The notes beneath the pieces were generated by a model. It had not been told where the DNA came from. It saw only the letters and a list, made by a program, of their open reading frames with translations, and ran no database searches. The position numbers were made by a program, and so were the translations under genes. DNA of 60,759 bases from CAYVUI01 sp964454745 (lineage in GTDB: Bacteria; Planctomycetota; Phycisphaerae; Sedimentisphaerales; Anaerohalosphaeraceae): NCBI GenBank assembly GCA_964454745.1, contig CAYVUI010000006.1, positions 1 to 60,759 on the forward strand. Direction: 5' to 3'. Shown here one piece after another: positions 8,650 to 17,208 of the stretch; position 1 is the stretch's first letter, and each line of letters begins with the position of its first letter.

Positions 8650-9615
8650 TTGCGAGTACTTTCAGGGATTCAGCCTTCCGGTAAGCTTCATATCGGGAAT
8701 TATTTCGGGGCGATGAGGCAGCACCTTCAGCTCCAGAAGGACAATGAAGGGTTCTATTTCATCGCGGATTACCATGCACTGACGTCCAATCCCGATTCGA
8801 AGGAATTTCGTCAGCGATGCTATGATGTCGTGATGGATTACGTTGCATTGGGTCTGGATACCGAAAAGACGGTTTTCTGGCGACAGAGTGATGTGCCGGA
8901 GGTAACCGAACTGGCCTGGATTCTGTCTTGCATTACCCCGATGGGACTGCTCCAGAGGTGTGTTAGTTACAAGGACAAAGTGGCCCAGGGGCTAAGCCCC
9001 AATCACGGGCTCTTTGCGTACCCGGTATTGCAGGCAGCGGATATCCTGATCTTTCACAGCAATCTCGTGCCCGTGGGAGCCGACCAGAAGCAGCACATTG
9101 AGGTAACTCGCGACATTGCCATGCGATTCAATAATGAATACGGCGAGATTTTGACCGTGCCCGAGGAGCAGATCATCGAATCGGTGGCGGTTGTGCCGGG
9201 CATTGACGGCCGGAAGATGAGCAAGAGCTATGACAATACCATCGAGATCTTCGAGGACGAAAAGAAGCTCAAGAAAAAGGTCATGCGGGTGGTGACCGAT
9301 TCCACCCCGGTCGAGGAGCCCAAAGACCCGGAAACCTGCAATGTTTTCGCATTGCTGAAACTGGTCGCGAATGAGGCGGAACTGGCCCAGTGGGAGCAGA
9401 AGTACAAGGCAGGCGGCATGGGCTATGGCGATGCGAAAAAACGACTGCTCGAACTTTTGCTCGATACTTTTGCCCCGTACCGTGAAAAGAGAAAAGAGCT
9501 TGAGAATAACCTTGATTATGTCCGCGAGGTGCTTGACAAGGGGGCCGAAAAGGCCCGTGCAGTCGCGCGGAAAACACTGGATGATGTTCGCAAAGCCGTG
9601 GGGCTGGGCTATTAA
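8650..9615 (+). CDS. trpS: Tryptophanyl-tRNA synthetase
   Basis: A 321-residue cytoplasmic class I aminoacyl-tRNA synthetase that charges tRNA-Trp. The HIGH-type motif is HIGN (14-17) inside SGIQPSGKLHIGNYFG, and the KMSKS loop is present as GRKMSKSYDN. Length and pattern match ordinary bacterial TrpRS. The start is a TTG preceded at 5 bases by a perfect AGGAGG (8639-8644); no in-frame ATG lies near, so the TTG is well supported. Gene order trpS - DUF2007 - scpA with short spacings suggests one transcript. Confidence 0.95.
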   Translation: MRVLSGIQPSGKLHIGNYFGAMRQHLQLQKDNEGFYFIADYHALTSNPDSKEFRQRCYDVVMDYVALGLDTEKTVFWRQSDVPEVTELAWILSCITPMGLLQRCVSYKDKVAQGLSPNHGLFAYPVLQAADILIFHSNLVPVGADQKQHIEVTRDIAMRFNNEYGEILTVPEEQIIESVAVVPGIDGRKMSKSYDNTIEIFEDEKKLKKKVMRVVTDSTPVEEPKDPETCNVFALLKLVANEAELAQWEQKYKAGGMGYGDAKKRLLELLLDTFAPYREKRKELENNLDYVREVLDKGAEKARAVARKTLDDVRKAVGLGY

Positions 9616-9629
9616 AAAAGGCGAAAAAG

Positions 9630-9944
9630 ATGGAAGATAAAAAGCTTGTTACTGCTGGCGGTTTTTCCAATTCGATGGATGCTCATATGGCAAGGCTTGC
9701 CCTTGAGAACGAGGGGGTTGAGGCTTTTGTCGAAGGGGATTTGCTTCCTTATCCGGGTATTGCCGGTGAAGTGAATGTCATCCAGATTTGGGTAAAAAGT
9801 GACGACCTCCAGCGGGCCAAAAAGATCCTGGATACCCTGCCGGCCCCTGCCCTGGATGATGAAGAGGTGGAACTGGATGATTCGGAGCCTTTTGACTGCG
9901 AGGACGAAGAAGGCGGCGGGGATGAGGGGACCGTGAATGAGTGA
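9630..9944 (+). CDS. DUF2007-family small protein
   Basis: A 104-residue cytoplasmic protein. Residues about 5-70 fit the DUF2007 fold (putative signal-transducing domain): the pattern S-x-x-D-A-x-x-A-R-x-x-L-E-x-x-G-V-E-A, then an I-x-V-x-x-x-D-x-x-x-A strand and helix. The last third is very acidic (runs of Asp and Glu). Function is unknown in the family; the fold resembles ACT/P-II-like small domains. It begins 14 bases after trpS and overlaps the start of scpA by 8 bases, so translation of the two is likely coupled. The ribosome site is weak. Confidence 0.7.
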   Translation: MEDKKLVTAGGFSNSMDAHMARLALENEGVEAFVEGDLLPYPGIAGEVNVIQIWVKSDDLQRAKKILDTLPAPALDDEEVELDDSEPFDCEDEEGGGDEGTVNE

Positions 9945-10992
9945 ATATCGTGTCAACCTGGAGATTTTTGCTGGTCCGCTGGACTTGCTGCTGTATCTTG
10001 TCCGCAAGGATGAGGTGGATATTTACGATATTCCTATCGCCAGCATTACGGAACAGTATATCGAATATATCGAGATTCTTCGCAAGCTGGATATTGACAT
10101 TGCGGGTGAATTTCTCGTGATGGCGGCGACGCTGATGGAGATTAAGTCCGCGATGCTGCTGCCAAGCGTTGAGGCGTCCGAACAGGGCGAGGAAGAGGAC
10201 ATTGATCCCCGCAGGGAACTGGTCCGCCAGCTTCTCGAATACAAGAAATTCAAGGACGCCGCCAACCTGCTCGACGAACAGGCCCAGCAGCAGTCCATGC
10301 GGTTTATCCGGCCCGACGCGATTCTCTCGCACATCAAGCCCAATGCCGAGCCCGAGCTGGATATGGAGCAGGTCAGCGTATGGACCCTGCTTGAGATGTT
10401 CGATACGATCATGCAGCAGACCGGCCGCTATCAGAATTATGAGCATATTACCGATGATACGCCGATCGACCTCTACCAGATCGAGATTCTCCACCGCCTC
10501 CAGGAGGAGGGGCCGATGACTTTCGAGAATATCTTCAAAGACCGGGAGAACAAGCTGGTGATGGTCGGATTGTTTTTGGGGATGCTCGAACTGATCCGGG
10601 AAGGGCTGATCTGGGTTCAGCAGGAAGAGGATGACCAGATTTACATCAAGGCCCTGACGGATGTGCCCGCGGAACAGGCCGTCAATCAGGCGATTATGGA
10701 TGTGATGGAAGAGGCGGAAAAGCAACAGCAGGCCCGGCAGGAGGAAAAAGCTTCCGAAGCTGGGGAGCCTGAGGATGCAACTGAGCTTTTGGATGAAGAT
10801 GAAGAAGGCCGAGAGGATTTACTTGATGAGCTGGCACAGGAAGCCCCGATGCCAGAGGATAAAAGTAAAACAGAGAAAGGGCGGATATCGATTGTGGAAA
10901 TCCCCGCCGAGAAAAAACCGGCCGCCGGGCAGGAACCGGTTCAAAGTGATTTGCCCGAGAGGAATAATAGCAATTCGTATAATAATCAATGA
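9937..10992 (+). CDS. scpA: Segregation and condensation protein A
   Basis: ScpA is the kleisin subunit of the bacterial SMC condensin complex and bridges the SMC heads during chromosome segregation. The N-terminal SMC-binding region is clear (FAGPLDLLLYLVRKDEVDIYDIPI at about 10-33), followed by helix bundles and a C-terminal winged helix ending near residue 245. The protein has 351 residues against about 240-280 for most ScpA; the extra 100 form a Glu/Asp/Ala-rich, low-complexity tail that looks disordered. It overlaps the preceding DUF2007 gene by 8 bases. No scpB follows, so the partner must be elsewhere. Confidence 0.9.
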   Translation: MSEYRVNLEIFAGPLDLLLYLVRKDEVDIYDIPIASITEQYIEYIEILRKLDIDIAGEFLVMAATLMEIKSAMLLPSVEASEQGEEEDIDPRRELVRQLLEYKKFKDAANLLDEQAQQQSMRFIRPDAILSHIKPNAEPELDMEQVSVWTLLEMFDTIMQQTGRYQNYEHITDDTPIDLYQIEILHRLQEEGPMTFENIFKDRENKLVMVGLFLGMLELIREGLIWVQQEEDDQIYIKALTDVPAEQAVNQAIMDVMEEAEKQQQARQEEKASEAGEPEDATELLDEDEEGREDLLDELAQEAPMPEDKSKTEKGRISIVEIPAEKKPAAGQEPVQSDLPERNNSNSYNNQ

Positions 10993-11037
10993 AAGAAGGC
11001 AACAAACTTTTTCCTATGATGTAATAAGGGAAATCAA

Positions 11038-11337
11038 ATGGTAATGCGAGAGGAAATATTAGGGCAGCTTAACCAGAGATCACAGGAATTCAAAGAAAAA
11101 TTCAGTGTTCGCAGCATCGGTCTTTTTGGTTCGCTGGCACGCGATGAAGCTGACAATACAAGCGATGTTGACATCCTGGTCGATTTCGCCGAGCCGACAT
11201 TTGATCATTATATGGATTTAAAATTTTACCTGGAGGGGTTGTTTGGCAGAGAAGTAGATTTGGTTACGGCGGATACGGTCAAGCCTCGCATAAAAAATGC
11301 AATTAACAAGGAAGTGATTTATGCCAAGGGACTATAA
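11038..11337 (+). CDS. mntA: MNT-type nucleotidyltransferase antitoxin
   Basis: A 99-residue minimal nucleotidyltransferase. It shows the complete active-site pattern G-S-L-A-R followed by S-D-V-D-I-L-V (GSLARDEADNTSDVDILVDF at about 31-50) and a later VDLVT strand. In HEPN/MNT toxin-antitoxin pairs this protein neutralises the HEPN RNase by adding AMP to a tyrosine in its active site. It overlaps the downstream hepT by 17 bases, the usual arrangement. An AAGGG ribosome site lies 7 bases before the ATG at 11038; the ATG two codons later is an alternative. Confidence 0.85.
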   Translation: MVMREEILGQLNQRSQEFKEKFSVRSIGLFGSLARDEADNTSDVDILVDFAEPTFDHYMDLKFYLEGLFGREVDLVTADTVKPRIKNAINKEVIYAKGL

Positions 11338-11649
11338 GCAACAGCTTGAGGATATACTGGAGGCTATCGCTTATATCCAGAAGTATATTCAGGGTATGGA
11401 TTGTATTTCATTTGAAGCAGACAGAAAGACCCAGGATGCGGTGATTCGCAATCTTGAAATTATCGGCGAAGCCTGCAGGTCGATGCCTGAAGAAATAAAG
11501 AAAGAAGTAAATGAAATAGAATGGATATAATTATTGCATTGCGTAATATTCTTATCCACGAATATTTCGGGGTAAGTTTAAAGATTATCTGGGATGTTAT
11601 ACAAAATAAGCTTAGTGATCTGGAAATGGTTTGCAGGCAGTTGCTTTAA
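11321..11649 (+). pseudogene. hepT: HEPN-domain toxin, interrupted by a frameshift
   Basis: Reading from 11321 gives a normal HepT N-terminus that stops at 11530 after NEIEWI. The other half is intact in the +1 frame from about 11528 to the stop at 11647-11649: IIIALRNILIHEYFGVSLKI and on to CRQLL. That part contains the RNase motif R-x4-H-x-Y (RNILIHEY), including the tyrosine that MntA modifies. The total span is one base short of a multiple of three, so a single base is missing around 11525-11528. This may be a true inactivating mutation or an assembly error; I see no slippery site to suggest programmed frameshifting. If real, the truncated 69-residue product lacks the catalytic motif. Confidence 0.8.
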
Positions 11650-11708
11650 CAGTTTGTCTCAAATAAAGGATTTGTTGGTAAAGAAAGATTCAATTCAAGG
11701 AGTGCAAT

Positions 11709-12053
11709 ATGGGTAAAGTTATGCGTTGCGGTTCGATGCTCGGTATCAAAGAGGAAAAGATTGAAGAGTATAAGGAGCTTCACCGGAATGTCTGGCCGGA
11801 CGTGGCAAAGAAAATCACGGAAGTCAATATTCGAAACTACTCGATTTACCTGGCACCGATTGAAGGAAAATTCTACCTCTTTAGCTATTTTGAATACGTC
11901 GGGGATGATTTTGACGGTGATATGCAGAAGATGGCCGATGACCCGATGACACAGAAATGGTGGGATGTCTGCATGCCGTGCCAGATTCCGTTTGAAGGCC
12001 GCCCCGAAGGCGAGTGGTGGCGTCCGATTGAAGAAGTCTTCCACCAGGACTAA
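11709..12053 (+). CDS. rhaM: L-rhamnose mutarotase
   Basis: A 114-residue enzyme of the RhaM/DUF718 family that interconverts the alpha and beta anomers of L-rhamnose. The family signatures are visible: the N-terminal YKELHRNVWPDV with the catalytic-type histidine, NIRNYSIYL, and the WW-rich end (KWWDVCMPCQIPF, EWWRPIEEVF). A good ribosome site (AAGGAG) precedes the ATG. It heads a row of three same-strand genes (UroD-like protein 53 bases downstream, then a large glycosidase), which points to use of a rhamnose-containing glycan. No rhamnose isomerase, kinase or aldolase is present in the window. Confidence 0.9.
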   Translation: MGKVMRCGSMLGIKEEKIEEYKELHRNVWPDVAKKITEVNIRNYSIYLAPIEGKFYLFSYFEYVGDDFDGDMQKMADDPMTQKWWDVCMPCQIPFEGRPEGEWWRPIEEVFHQD

Positions 12054-12106
12054 TGCGAACGGCCTCAAATTTTCAACGAATTGCATCCAATCTGGAAGGG
12101 TAGTTA

Positions 12107-13276
12107 ATGAAGCGTACAGAAAATTGCCTGAAAAAACTTGACCGCATGAATAAAACCATCCACCATGAAGAAGCGGATCGTGTGCCGGTTTCGGACTTTT
12201 TCTGGGGTTCATTCCTGAAGAAGTGGAAGGAGCATTTTGGTCTTCCTGATGATGCGGATATCTATAAATACTATGATCTCGACTGGATTGTTACCCTTCC
12301 GAACATGGATCCGCACATCAAGGATTTTGAGATCATCAAGGAAGATGATACCGAGGTTACGGTACGCACGGGCTACGAAGCGGTGATCCGTAAAAAGTTT
12401 AAAGATCCGATGCCTGCGTATGCCGGGTTTGATACCGATACCCTGGAAAAACTCGCGGCCTTTACGTTTGATGATCCCGCTGATGAGAGGCGTTTCTTCA
12501 AAGGGGGCGATAACCAGATTGCGGGTGTGGGCGATGGTTTTGTCCGTGACCTGCCGCCGTGGATCGAGACGGTAAAAGCGATCCATCCGGATTTCCCGGT
12601 GTACGGCAGCGTCTGTGAAGCGCATGAACAACTCTGGCGGATCATTGGCACGGAAAATGTGATGATGTGGCTGGGGTTGTACCCCGATGAATTAGGAGCC
12701 TTTATTGAAAGGCTGTCTGATTTTCTCGTCGAGTTTACACGGGCACAGATCCAGGCGGCTTCGGGCCTGATCGACGGGATGACAATCTGGGGCGATGTGG
12801 CTTATTCAAGGACGATGCTCTTTTCGCCGGAGATGTGGCGGACGTATTTCAAACCCTGCCTCAAGCGTTTGATTGACTTGTGCCATGAGAACAATCTGCC
12901 GGTGATCTATCACGGTTGCGGTAATGTGGCCCAGATCTTCGAGGATTACATTGAAGTCGGAGTGGATGTCTACAATCCGCTTGAGGTCAAGGCGGGGCTC
13001 GATGTCGTTGACCTTCGCCGCAAGTACGGCCACAGGATCGGCTTTTGCGGCAACATGGATGTCCAGCTTTGGTCCGAGGGGACCCAAGAGCAGCTAAAAG
13101 ACGCGACCTTGCGAAAACTCAATGCCGCCAAGGGCGGCGGGTATATCTTCCAGTCTGACCATTCCGTGCCATCCAATATTCCGCCGGAAAATTATGACTA
13201 TGTAGTCAAGCTCGTACGGGAGTATGGAAACTATCCTCTCGACCTGGGTGAATACGACCTCAAGGATATTTCCTGA
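12107..13276 (+). CDS. Uroporphyrinogen decarboxylase-fold protein
   Basis: A 389-residue cytoplasmic protein of the UroD/methyltransferase-A superfamily. Evidence: the N-terminal HHEEADRVPVSDFFWG, the middle WGDVAYSRTMLFSPEMWRTYFKP, the PVIYHGCGNVAQIFEDYIEVGVD strand-loop, and the GFCGNMDVQ and GGGYIFQSDHSVPSNIPPENY endings. It differs from true HemE in sequence around the N-terminus and is embedded between rhaM and a glycosidase gene, so haem synthesis is unlikely. Members of this group near sugar genes in Planctomycetes and Lentisphaerae have no proven function; corrinoid-dependent methyl transfer is one family theme. A second relative is at 41637-42605. The ribosome site is GGAAGGG. Confidence 0.8.
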   Translation: MKRTENCLKKLDRMNKTIHHEEADRVPVSDFFWGSFLKKWKEHFGLPDDADIYKYYDLDWIVTLPNMDPHIKDFEIIKEDDTEVTVRTGYEAVIRKKFKDPMPAYAGFDTDTLEKLAAFTFDDPADERRFFKGGDNQIAGVGDGFVRDLPPWIETVKAIHPDFPVYGSVCEAHEQLWRIIGTENVMMWLGLYPDELGAFIERLSDFLVEFTRAQIQAASGLIDGMTIWGDVAYSRTMLFSPEMWRTYFKPCLKRLIDLCHENNLPVIYHGCGNVAQIFEDYIEVGVDVYNPLEVKAGLDVVDLRRKYGHRIGFCGNMDVQLWSEGTQEQLKDATLRKLNAAKGGGYIFQSDHSVPSNIPPENYDYVVKLVREYGNYPLDLGEYDLKDIS

Positions 13277-13324
13277 TCGTTTGTCAGCAGTAAAATTAAT
13301 AACCTAGATTAATAAGGATATGAC

Positions 13325-16300
13325 ATGAACAATCTGCGCATTTCAATACTGATTCTTGTGCTTGCGGTTTCTTGGGTAGTTGCAGAGGATGTCGAAAAGT
13401 CTTTTCCAAAAACAGAGAAACCCCAGGTGACATTCCAGCAGCAGGCCAATACGTTCGGACAGGCCCGTTATATCCCCGCTCAGGCCATCGCGGCCTATCC
13501 TGAGCGTTTGAATGACAATGTCCGTAAAATGGCGGGCGGCATACAAAGGCTGGCAGAAGATAAGCAGATTCCCCTCGAAAACGGGATGGAGTTTCTGCCC
13601 GGTAAAAACGGGACCTACGAGATTCATTACGGCCGTGCAGGGGCTCGTGTCCATGAAAAGGGAGTGATCGTTCTGCGAATGGAACTGTACCAGCAGCTTG
13701 TAAAGCTTCTTTTTGCAGTGAGTGTTGACGGCAAGGTCTTTCCGCTGACTCAATTCAGGCAGGAATTCTACCGCATTTATCCCGGGCGGGCCCATTGGCA
13801 CCTGGTGCACCCGGAGGCGGGGCTGGAGGTGGAGATGCAGGCGGTCGCGCCGGTGGCGCTGGGGGCCTACGGTGTGCAGTGCCGCCTGGAGATTACCAAT
13901 ACCCGTTCAGAGAGCAGGGAAGTTTCGGTACTGTGCGGTTTTACAACGGTTAGCGAAGAAATCGACTTTATGCGTGACTGGATGATTGTTTCCGCAAGGC
14001 AGGAGATGGTAAGGTACGACTGTCCAAAGGAAAATCCTATGATCGGACACCCCGGCCAGGATGACAAACGCTACCTCTATGACACGAATTACCAGGTTCT
14101 CGGCGGTTTTGACAGCCCGTCCCATGCAACGGGCAATACCGTGGCGGCCAAATATTTTGATCTGCGGGGTGGAGAAACAAAACAGGCCTATCTGACCGCG
14201 GTGATCGATTCACCCGGATATGAACCAGAGATAGAAGACAGGGTTCAGGCCTATTTTGAGCGAAATAAAAATATTCCCGAATCGGTCCAGGAGGAACTTG
14301 CCCGTCAGGCGCTGGACACTCACTTGCTGCGGATCGTAAATGCTGATAAGGTGTTCAAAAAGTATGCTTTTGATCCGGAGGAGATTTTCGAGCAGAACCT
14401 TCGCCGCTGGGAAAACGGCTGCTGGCGAGAGGATAAGGTGGCGTTTGTTTTGCCGGACAAAAAGCTCCAGGCGGTTGCGAATATGGCGGTCAATGACTGG
14501 CTGCCCGGTCTGATCCAGCGGCCCGGGCTTGTGCATGACGCGAAATACGTGGATATCTGGAACTACATTTTCTGTTACCGCCATGTCCATGCCGCGATTG
14601 ATGGGGGATACGAAGACTACGGCCTCAATTACCTGCGTTTGCTGTCAAATCATCAGCAGGAAAACGGCTGGGTTCGCAGCATCATGGCAAATTTCAAGAC
14701 GCCTGCCCACCCGACGCGGTTTGACGCCTCTTATATTGATACCGCATGGCATTATTTTAAATGGACCGGCGATATCGTAGCGATACGCGAGCTTTTCCCA
14801 ACGCTTGAGAACGCGACGCGATTTATTGAGTCCAGCCAGGACCCCGACGATGACGATATCTACAGTGACCTGTTTAACCAGTGGAAAAGCGATTTTGACG
14901 ACCGCACACCCAATTCCACGTTCCAGACCGCGATTGTATGGCGTGCCTATCGTGACCTTGCCGAGTTGGCCGGTGTTTTGGGTTACACGGACAAGCAGAA
15001 AAAATACGCGAAAAAGGCGGCCGACATCCAAAAAGCCGCAACCGAGCAATTGTGGTCCGGCGAAATGGCGATGCTGTGTACTTCGGGCCCGCTGGGCATT
15101 AAGCGATATCACCCCCAGAGCCTGGAAGTGGAGATTCCCGTCTGGACCGGTTTTGTCGATCAGTACCAGGCCAGAGTACTGACAGACTGGTACCTGGCCA
15201 ACCATGCGGATTACGACGAGCAGGGCGGGCTGTGGATGGTAGATAATGACTGGTGGCCGGCGGTATGGAGTACGCATGTACCCGCGCCGGGCGATTACCT
15301 GATGATCGGCTGGGCCCTGATGCTGACCGGGCATCATGAAGAGGGTGTAAACATCCTCCAGACGGTCGCAGCCGGGGGCTTTCGCAACCAGGTCCCGGGT
15401 TTCAGTTACATTTATATGCCGGACGGCACTGTCGGCGGCGATGATCCCGGAACGGTGCAGGGAGCTTGGAACCGGGCGATTTTTGAGGGGCTTTTCGGCA
15501 TTAAGCCCAACCTGGATCAGAACAGGATTGTTTTCCGTCCGGCGTTTCCTGACGACTGGCCGTATGCGAAACTGGACCGCAAAGGTACCTCTTTGTACTG
15601 GTCCAAGAGGGGACAGATCGAGACGTATACAGTGAAAACGGATTCCCGGGTAACGCCTGTGGTCGAGGCCGCGGTGCGAAGGCCGATTGCAAAGGTTTTG
15701 CTAAACGGCGATCCTGTCCAATATGAAGTGATTGCTGATATGGGTTGTGCACGTGTTTGCGTGGAACTGCCCAAAGGCGGTGGGAAACTGGAGATTTATA
15801 CCAAACCAGAATCCTTTGCCGTTACTGCTCCGGACCATGCCCGGCCGGGTGAGATTGTTACAGTGAATATAAAGGGTGTCGATCAATACGAATTCAAAGA
15901 TCCTTACCGCTTTTTTGATGTACAAAATCAGCAGGATGATGTATTGCGTTTACGGCTGAAAAAGCAGGCCTGCGGCAGGGCGAGCGCATTTTTGCATTGC
16001 AAAAAAGGCAACCTTGAATGGATACAGCCCCTTCACCTCTGGACGATGCCCAAAACCGCGAAGGAAATGACCCAAAGGACGATAACCGAGCCGATAGAAT
16101 CGTATGAAAACCTCGTCTGCCTTGATTTGCAGGGTTCCTGTAATACGGATATTCAAACCTGTTTTGCCCATCCGTGGAAGTTTGATTCCCATGGTCAAAA
16201 CGCAAAAATTGCTTACTGGTCGATGACGCTGTTTGAATTGACCGAAGCCCTGCCGGAGNNNNNNNNNNGCAATTGTGGGTCGAGCACATCCCCTTTAAGC

Positions 16301-16782
16301 TTGCCCCGATGGGGCCCGGCGATGCGGCAAAAGTCAACGACATGGTTATGATCGCCAATACCGAGCCGCATTCATTGCCCACAGGCTGTCGGATCGAGTT
16401 TGAGCCGAAGAAACTCAATAAACTGTACCTGCTTTCGCTGAATATGAACCTGCCGCAGAAATCCTATGTGCCGGCGGTCCTGGCGGATATCCATTATACG
16501 GACGGAACGATTGAGACGACGGAACTGATCCCGCCGCTTAATTTCGATTGCTATTACCAGGATTACGGGATCAATACGATTGCGTATCCTCTGCAAACCA
16601 AGCCGTCTTACGGGCAGGAAATCTGGCACCGGCAGTTCTATTTTGATCTTCGTGAGCAGCATCTCACTGCGACCGATATCCAATGCGATTCCGATAAAAC
16701 CGCAAAAGCGATAGAGTTACGAAGCATTACTACCGAAACCTTTATGGCAGTGGCAGGAATTACTCTTGAATTGGTAGAGTAA
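13325..16782 (+). CDS. Exported DUF4450-type (alpha/alpha)6-barrel glycosidase, interrupted by an assembly gap
   Basis: A large exported protein: signal peptide (residues 1-20), N-terminal beta-sandwich, and an (alpha/alpha)6-barrel region around residues 370-720 (KYVDIWNYIFCYRHVHAAIDGGY, ASYIDTAWHYFKWTGD, VDNDWWPAVWSTHVPAPGDYLM), then C-terminal beta domains. This layout resembles DUF4450 proteins and the clan that includes alpha-L-rhamnosidases; being downstream of rhaM supports a rhamnoside substrate, but that is inference. Ten Ns at 16259-16268 break the reading frame. The sequence resumes as QLWVEHIPFKLAPMG and continues to a stop at 16780-16782. The two halves are in different frames only because the real gap length is unknown. 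I treat them as one gene of roughly 1150 residues. Confidence 0.7.
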
Positions 16783-17208
16783 CTTGCCGGCTTGGAAGGC
16801 ATTATGCTGAAAATGGAAGATTTTAGTTAAGTGAATCGGAACCTGTCTTTGATTGGTTCCGATAAGTTCTTACTATTTAAAAAATGCATAATCCCTTTCA
16901 TTTTTTAAAAGAATAATTGTTTTTTTGGCTTTGGGGTTAGGTCCGAAAAAAAAATAAATAAAGAACAACAAGGGTATATTATTAACCTACTAATTGGGTA
17001 GGAAATTGTCAGTACAAGATAATTCCTAGTAACTACTGTCACATTTCTTATTATACATCTAATTATTCTGCCGATATCAGGGTCAAGAAAATTGGGTGCT
17101 TATTTAAGAACATGAGGGACACGAATCTTCTCCTTGGATTGGACGGTTTTCTTTTGGACTTAAATGAGCAGAAAGAACACCAGAGAACATGATATTGGAG
17201 AAATATCC
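16783..17208. other. Intergenic region between glycosidase and chemoreceptor genes
   Basis: About 425 AT-rich bases without a supported gene. A perfect 9-bp hairpin (ATCGGAACC/GGTTCCGAT, 16835-16863, 11-base loop) sits shortly after the glycosidase stop but has no T run, so it may be a weak terminator or processing site. A short CCTAC/GTAGG hairpin follows near 16985. The right half should hold the chemoreceptor promoter; GCCGATAT at 17070-17077 resembles a flagellar sigma28 -10 element. Confidence 0.5.
17070..17077 (+). promoter_or_regulatory. Possible sigma28 (FliA)-type -10 element
   Basis: GCCGATAT matches the sigma28 -10 consensus (GCCGATAA) at seven of eight positions and lies about 130 bases upstream of a chemoreceptor gene, the class of gene that FliA normally transcribes. 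The -35 region (TTATACAT, 11 bases upstream) is a poor match to TAAAGTTT, so this is tentative. Confidence 0.3.

Noticed and set aside
9778..10725. 315-codon minus-strand frame opposite scpA
   Set aside because: Antisense shadow: the scpA frame carries clear family motifs, this one has none.
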